Shown in pieces: positions 6,861 through 9,699 of a stretch of 9,699 nucleotides of DNA. The stretch lies in the NCBI GenBank assembly GCA_017506845.1, contig JAFVMP010000249.1:1-9699 (forward strand), in the 5' to 3' direction. Position 1 is the first letter of the stretch; every line of letters begins with the position of its first letter. The position numbers and the translations under genes are program-made. The notes beneath the pieces were generated by a model that saw only the letters and a program-made list of their open reading frames with translations, was not told the DNA's origin and searched no databases. The DNA comes from Campylobacter sp. GTDB taxonomy: Bacteria > Campylobacterota > Campylobacteria > Campylobacterales > Campylobacteraceae.

Positions 6861-7613
6861 TTATCTTAACAGAGTTGATACTTGCTGAGCAAGCAGTGTC
6901 ATATTATGCGCTGCAGTTAGAGTTGTGCTATTTAGTAGCAAATCTGCCTTATTTAAATCGCTTAGATTTTTAACCACATCATTATTTTGTAGTTGCGACT
7001 CACTAGACCTGGCTGAATTTGCTGCTGTAATACTAGCATTAATATCGCTAAGTAGTCCTTGCTGAGTACTACCTATATCTGCTCGCATCGAATTTACACT
7101 ATCTCTAAATGTTGCAATGCTCTCTTGCGAACTTACATCTATTGAGCTAATATTTGGAGCATTTAATGAGATAGTAGTCTCAGAGCTTCCAGTTTGAAAA
7201 TTTAGAGTTGAGCCAAAGATATTATTACCATTAAAGCTAGTTGAATTTAAAGTATCTTGCATAGATGTTTTAAGTGCTTGGGCTTCACTTTTAATAGCAG
7301 CTCTTGAGTTATCATCCATTGCTAAACTCGTTGAGCGAATCGATAGCTCATTTAATCTATCTGCACTATTAGTTAAATTTTGCAATGCTCCATCAGCAAT
7401 TTGCAACACACCAATTGCGTCATTTGCATTACTAACGCCTTGAGAAATTGCATTTGCATCACTTAAAAGTGCATTAGCAATTACCATATTAGCACTATCA
7501 CTTCCACTAATTGCACGATTAGCTGATATATTATCTAAAGCCTTATTAGCACTATTTTTAGCATTATCTAGATAGTAATTTTGCATACTATTTGAATAGT
7601 TATCTATCTTCAT
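6861..7613 (-). CDS. flaC: FlaC-type secreted flagellin-like protein
   Basis: A 250-residue protein containing only the conserved N- and C-terminal flagellin regions with a short linker, matching Campylobacter FlaC (about 249 residues). The N-terminal D0/D1 portion includes ALDNISANRAISGSDSANMV (25-44) and ADRLNELSIRS (84-94). The C-terminal helix ends in LTAAHNMTLLAQQVSTLLR. The variable D2/D3 domains of filament flagellins are absent. In C. jejuni, FlaC is exported through the flagellar type III apparatus and is secreted rather than required for the filament. Residues 84-94 align with the TLR5-contact region of enteric flagellins but lack its usual sequence, as expected for epsilonproteobacteria. 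The ATG at 7613 has AAGGAG 6 nt upstream. It is a single-gene unit, convergent with the ABC operon and divergent from the ATP-grasp gene. Confidence 0.9.
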   Translation of the reverse strand: MKIDNYSNSMQNYYLDNAKNSANKALDNISANRAISGSDSANMVIANALLSDANAISQGVSNANDAIGVLQIADGALQNLTNSADRLNELSIRSTSLAMDDNSRAAIKSEAQALKTSMQDTLNSTSFNGNNIFGSTLNFQTGSSETTISLNAPNISSIDVSSQESIATFRDSVNSMRADIGSTQQGLLSDINASITAANSARSSESQLQNNDVVKNLSDLNKADLLLNSTTLTAAHNMTLLAQQVSTLLR

Positions 7614-7640
7614 CTCATACTCCTTATTTTACTACTTTAA

Positions 7641-7646
7641 ATTCTA
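7641..7646 (-). promoter_or_regulatory. Possible -10 box of flaC
   Basis: On the minus strand this reads TAGAAT, about 27 bp before the flaC ATG and preceded by periodic TTTAG-type AT stretches. I see no CGATWT-type sigma28 box in the intergenic region, although flagellin genes are often FliA-dependent. The call is weak because the hexamer has one mismatch and there is no -35 element. Confidence 0.3.
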
Positions 7647-7701
7647 ACTAAATTTAGCTTAATTTTCACCTAATTTAGGGGTAAATTTAGTAAGTTTAGG
7701 A

Positions 7702-7707
7702 TATAAT
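7702..7707 (+). promoter_or_regulatory. -10 box of the ATP-grasp/methyltransferase operon
   Basis: A perfect TATAAT lies 26 bp before the GTG start. Upstream, TTTAG recurs at 7653, 7674, 7686 and 7695 in place of a -35 hexamer, which resembles the periodic upstream signal of Campylobacter sigma70 promoters. The leader would be only about 20 nt, so constitutive transcription with control at the G tract is plausible. Confidence 0.6.
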
Positions 7708-7733
7708 TTCGCCACAAAATTTAAAGGAAATTC

Positions 7734-8921
7734 GTGGATAAAATCCCTGTAGCTTTGCTTATTGGTGCTAGTAGTGAAAGCTTAATTGCTATAGCTCATG
7801 CTAAAAAACTTGGGCTAAAAGTTGTTGCATTTGATATTAATCCTGCAGCACCTGGACTAAAAGAAGCTGATATATCATATAACGAAGATATCGCAAATCC
7901 AAATAAAATAATAGCAATTTTAGAGCGTGATGGATTGATACCAGCAGTGATTTTACCTGTACCAATTGGTAGATGTCTTAATACTATTGGTGCTTTAAAT
8001 GACTACTATAAGCTTGATGGCTTTAGCTTTGAGATGGCTGATATTTGCACTGATAAGCTTAAATTTGCCCTAGCACTTACGGGGGGGGGTTCTGGGTTGC
8101 AAATGAAACCAATAAAAAGTCTAAGAAATGCTAAATTTAAACTAGTTAGGCCAAATTTAGATATAAGCGAGTTTAAATTCCCACTAATAATTAAACCTAG
8201 ATTTGGCAGTGGAAGCAAAGATGTAATAGCTATAAAAGATGCTATTGAACTAGAAAATATCTTAAAAGATAGCAAATTTACAAAAGAGGATTTTATAATT
8301 GAAGAGCTTATAAATGGTATAGAGTATGGGCTAGATGCTGTGGTAATAGATGGTGTCTTTCATCATATTTTAATGCGTCAAAAGTTCATTACTCCTCTAC
8401 CTTACAGGCAAGCAGTTGCTAACATTAGCACAAGCGAAAATCTAGCTGTTAGTAAATATATGCAAGAGATTATTAATACTCTAAATATTAATAATACTTT
8501 ATTACATGCTGATATTATCATTACACCAAATGGTAAGCCATTTATTATTGAGTTAGCTACTAGGCCAAGCGGACATTATCTAAGCAAATTTATCGAGCTT
8601 GTAACCGGAGTAAATCCTACTAAAGAGTGGATAAATCGTAGTCTAAATTTGCCTTATAGCTTTGAGGTTAAATTTCTTAAAAATATGATAATTCGCTATT
8701 TTGACCTTGAAGGAGAGTGTCAAATGGCTGAATTTGACACTCTTAAAGATGAACTAGGAATAATCGACTACCAATGCCATATCAGCTCACCACTAGGCAA
8801 GGTCATAGATGGTGCAAGTATAATGAATAGAGGCTATGCCATCATAGAAGCTAACTCTAAAGAGGAATGTATAAAAAACGCTAATAAACTAATATCAAAT
8901 TTTAAAAGGATTAAAAGATGA
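7734..8921 (+). CDS. ATP-grasp carboxylate-amine ligase-like protein, phase-variable by a G9 tract
   Basis: A 395-residue cytoplasmic ATP-grasp enzyme, a family that joins a carboxylate to an amine or thiol via an acyl-phosphate; the substrates here are unknown. Residues 5-50 form a Rossmann-like pre-ATP domain (PVALLIGASSESL then KVVAFDINPAAPG), as in PurK and CarB relatives. Lys154 in LIIKPRFGSGSKD and the IIEELINGIEYGLDAVV segment bind ATP. Asp260, Glu273 and Arg277 (FIIELATRPSG) are the metal/phosphate end, although the Asn usual two residues after Glu is Ala275. The start is GTG, with AAAGGA 5 nt upstream; the next in-frame Met is residue 101, so the GTG is well supported. Nine G bases at 8081-8089 encode Gly117-119, and the frame is open as read. 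It heads an operon with a methyltransferase (ATGA overlap), pointing to surface-glycan or small-molecule modification (inference). Confidence 0.82.
   Translation: MDKIPVALLIGASSESLIAIAHAKKLGLKVVAFDINPAAPGLKEADISYNEDIANPNKIIAILERDGLIPAVILPVPIGRCLNTIGALNDYYKLDGFSFEMADICTDKLKFALALTGGGSGLQMKPIKSLRNAKFKLVRPNLDISEFKFPLIIKPRFGSGSKDVIAIKDAIELENILKDSKFTKEDFIIEELINGIEYGLDAVVIDGVFHHILMRQKFITPLPYRQAVANISTSENLAVSKYMQEIINTLNINNTLLHADIIITPNGKPFIIELATRPSGHYLSKFIELVTGVNPTKEWINRSLNLPYSFEVKFLKNMIIRYFDLEGECQMAEFDTLKDELGIIDYQCHISSPLGKVIDGASIMNRGYAIIEANSKEECIKNANKLISNFKRIKR
8081..8089 (+). repeat. Homopolymeric G9 tract (contingency locus)
   Basis: Nine consecutive G bases follow CTTAC inside the ATP-grasp gene at codons 116-119. 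Such tracts in Campylobacter slip during replication and switch genes on and off. Read in this frame, G9 is the ON state. One G fewer gives a TGA at 8104-8106 and a 123-residue product; one more gives a TAA at 8132-8134 and a 133-residue product. Both would lose the ATP-grasp catalytic domain. Confidence 0.9.
8714..8743 (+). repeat. Perfect 12-bp inverted repeat (hairpin) inside the ATP-grasp gene
   Basis: AGAGTGTCAAAT (8714-8725) and ATTTGACACTCT (8732-8743) are exact inverse complements with a 6-nt loop, GGCTGA; a G-U pair could extend the stem in RNA. The hairpin lies within codons for residues about 328-336 and is not followed by a U run, so it does not look like an intrinsic terminator. 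It could stabilise or process the mRNA about 175 nt before the methyltransferase start. Confidence 0.55.
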
Positions 8922-9598
8922 ATCAAGAAGTAATAAAAGCTCAAGAAGATGCCTACGAACTATGGGGAAAACATGTAAGTAGTGGAATGTTGTTATATCC
9001 TAATGAGTATTTAACTCGCTATATATATGCTAATCGTAAGGAATTTAAAAGTGTCTTGGATTTTGGATGCGGAGATGGAAGACACCTTGAAATGATGGCT
9101 AGAGCTGGACTAGAGCATATAATTGGCGTAGATTATAATCGCTCAGTACTAGATGTAGCTCAGCAAAGATGTCAAAAGTATAATATCAAATGCGAGCTAT
9201 ATCAAAATAATCAAAACAAAAAATTAAACGAGCTAATAAAAGATGAGCTAGACTGCGTAGTCTGCTGGGGGATAACCCTTGCTAATGCACACTATGTAAT
9301 AAGTGATATATTTAAGCAGTTTGCTAGTGTATTAAAAGATGGAGGTAAAGTTATAGCTAACTGGAGAGCGCAAGATGACTCACTATATGGCGATGGAAAA
9401 GAGATTGACAAAGATACATTTATAATAGAGCGTGATAGCCATAAAGGACTATTATATTATATCCCAAATTTAGATGATATAAAAGCTATTTATAAAGATG
9501 CTGGGCTAGAGGTACTAAGTATAGATGGTGAGAGATTTACTACTGATAATAGCAAGATTATAAATTCATGGCACATAATAGAAGCTAAGAAAATTTAA
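8918..9598 (+). CDS. Class I SAM-dependent methyltransferase
   Basis: A 226-residue cytoplasmic methyltransferase. Motif I is VLDFGCGDGRHLE (46-58), the SAM-binding glycine loop. Asp72 in GVDYNRS ends the second strand and would contact the ribose. DCVVCWGITLANA (112-124) forms the post-II strand and motif, and LKDGGKVIANW (139-149) the motif III region. The N-terminal segment AYELWGKHVSSGMLLYPNEY (12-31) precedes the Rossmann fold and is partly repeated in the next gene. The acceptor is not deducible; a sugar or small-molecule hydroxyl or amine is likely given the ATP-grasp partner and neighbouring flagellin gene. ATGA overlap with the ATP-grasp stop and AGGA 7 nt upstream suggest translational coupling, so upstream frame switching could also lower its expression. 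Confidence 0.85.
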   Translation: MNQEVIKAQEDAYELWGKHVSSGMLLYPNEYLTRYIYANRKEFKSVLDFGCGDGRHLEMMARAGLEHIIGVDYNRSVLDVAQQRCQKYNIKCELYQNNQNKKLNELIKDELDCVVCWGITLANAHYVISDIFKQFASVLKDGGKVIANWRAQDDSLYGDGKEIDKDTFIIERDSHKGLLYYIPNLDDIKAIYKDAGLEVLSIDGERFTTDNSKIINSWHIIEAKKI

Positions 9599-9607
9599 AG
9601 GATAAAA

Positions 9608-9699
9608 ATGAGAAATAACGTAGAAGACTATAAAGAGCATTTTGAGCTTTGGGAGGATTTAATCTTAAGCGGAGATAGAATCTATCCGAGTGAATTTGT
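9608..9699 (+). CDS. Second methyltransferase-like protein (5' end only)
   Basis: The first 30 codons of a gene that runs off the right edge. The start ATG has AAAGGA 5 nt upstream and lies 9 bp after the previous stop, so it belongs to the same operon. The peptide segment FELWEDLILSGDRIYPSEF aligns with YELWGKHVSSGMLLYPNEY at the N-terminus of the preceding methyltransferase, sharing ELW, SG and the YP-S/N-E pattern at the same spacing. It is most likely a tandem paralogue, but the catalytic motifs are outside the window. Confidence 0.65.
   Translation, partial: MRNNVEDYKEHFELWEDLILSGDRIYPSEF

Noticed and set aside
7657..7670. Possible sigma54 promoter of flaC (GG-N10-GC on the minus strand)
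   Set aside because: Only the two dinucleotides fit; the surrounding bases (AGGTGA and AAGC) depart from TGGCAC-N5-TTGC, so a chance match is likely.
8006..8275. Minus-strand 89-codon open frame across the G tract
   Set aside because: Antisense to the ATP-grasp gene; serine/leucine-rich composition is what the reverse strand of this gene yields.
1..9699. CRISPR arrays, insertion sequences, tRNA or rRNA genes
   Set aside because: No spaced direct repeats, transposase motifs, terminal inverted repeats or structural RNA signatures were found; the window is almost fully coding.

Overview
The window is AT-rich and densely coded. Operons are tight (4-20 bp overlaps or gaps of 9-14 bp), ribosome sites are AAGGA-type, there is a FlaC-type secreted flagellin, and a homopolymeric G tract lies inside a gene. 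This fits an epsilonproteobacterium, most likely Campylobacter (C. fetus/lanienae-like rather than C. jejuni). The genus rests on recognised families and style, not on a database match.

Layout. (1) Positions 1-2620, minus strand: mutS2, followed after 14 bp by the start of a LysE-family exporter that runs off the left edge. (2) Positions 2621-2848: a divergent intergenic region with a consensus-perfect sigma70 promoter (TTGACA-N17-TATAAT), a palindrome in its spacer and an 11-bp inverted repeat upstream. (3) Positions 2849-6836, plus strand: a five-gene operon of an OsmC-like protein lacking the second family cysteine, an acyl-CoA-dehydrogenase-fold flavoprotein, and a complete NitT/TauT-type ABC importer (binding protein, permease, ATPase). 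(4) Positions 6835-6858: a perfect 24-nt palindrome between convergent genes, probably a shared terminator. (5) Positions 6861-7613, minus strand: flaC. (6) Positions 7734-9699, plus strand: a GTG-started ATP-grasp ligase with a G9 tract, a methyltransferase overlapping it by 4 bp, and the first 30 codons of a second protein resembling that methyltransferase.

How the genes may work together. The five-gene operon looks like an uptake-plus-oxidation system for a small organic solute. By family context an organosulfur compound (sulfonate or sulfone) is the leading guess, but the substrate cannot be read from the sequence. The right-hand operon looks like part of a surface or flagellar glycan decoration locus with phase-variable output: G9 keeps the ATP-grasp gene open, while G8 or G10 stops it within about 20 codons. 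The two most notable points are the OsmC/flavoprotein/importer combination under an unusually canonical promoter, and the ATP-grasp switch that may also control the coupled methyltransferase.
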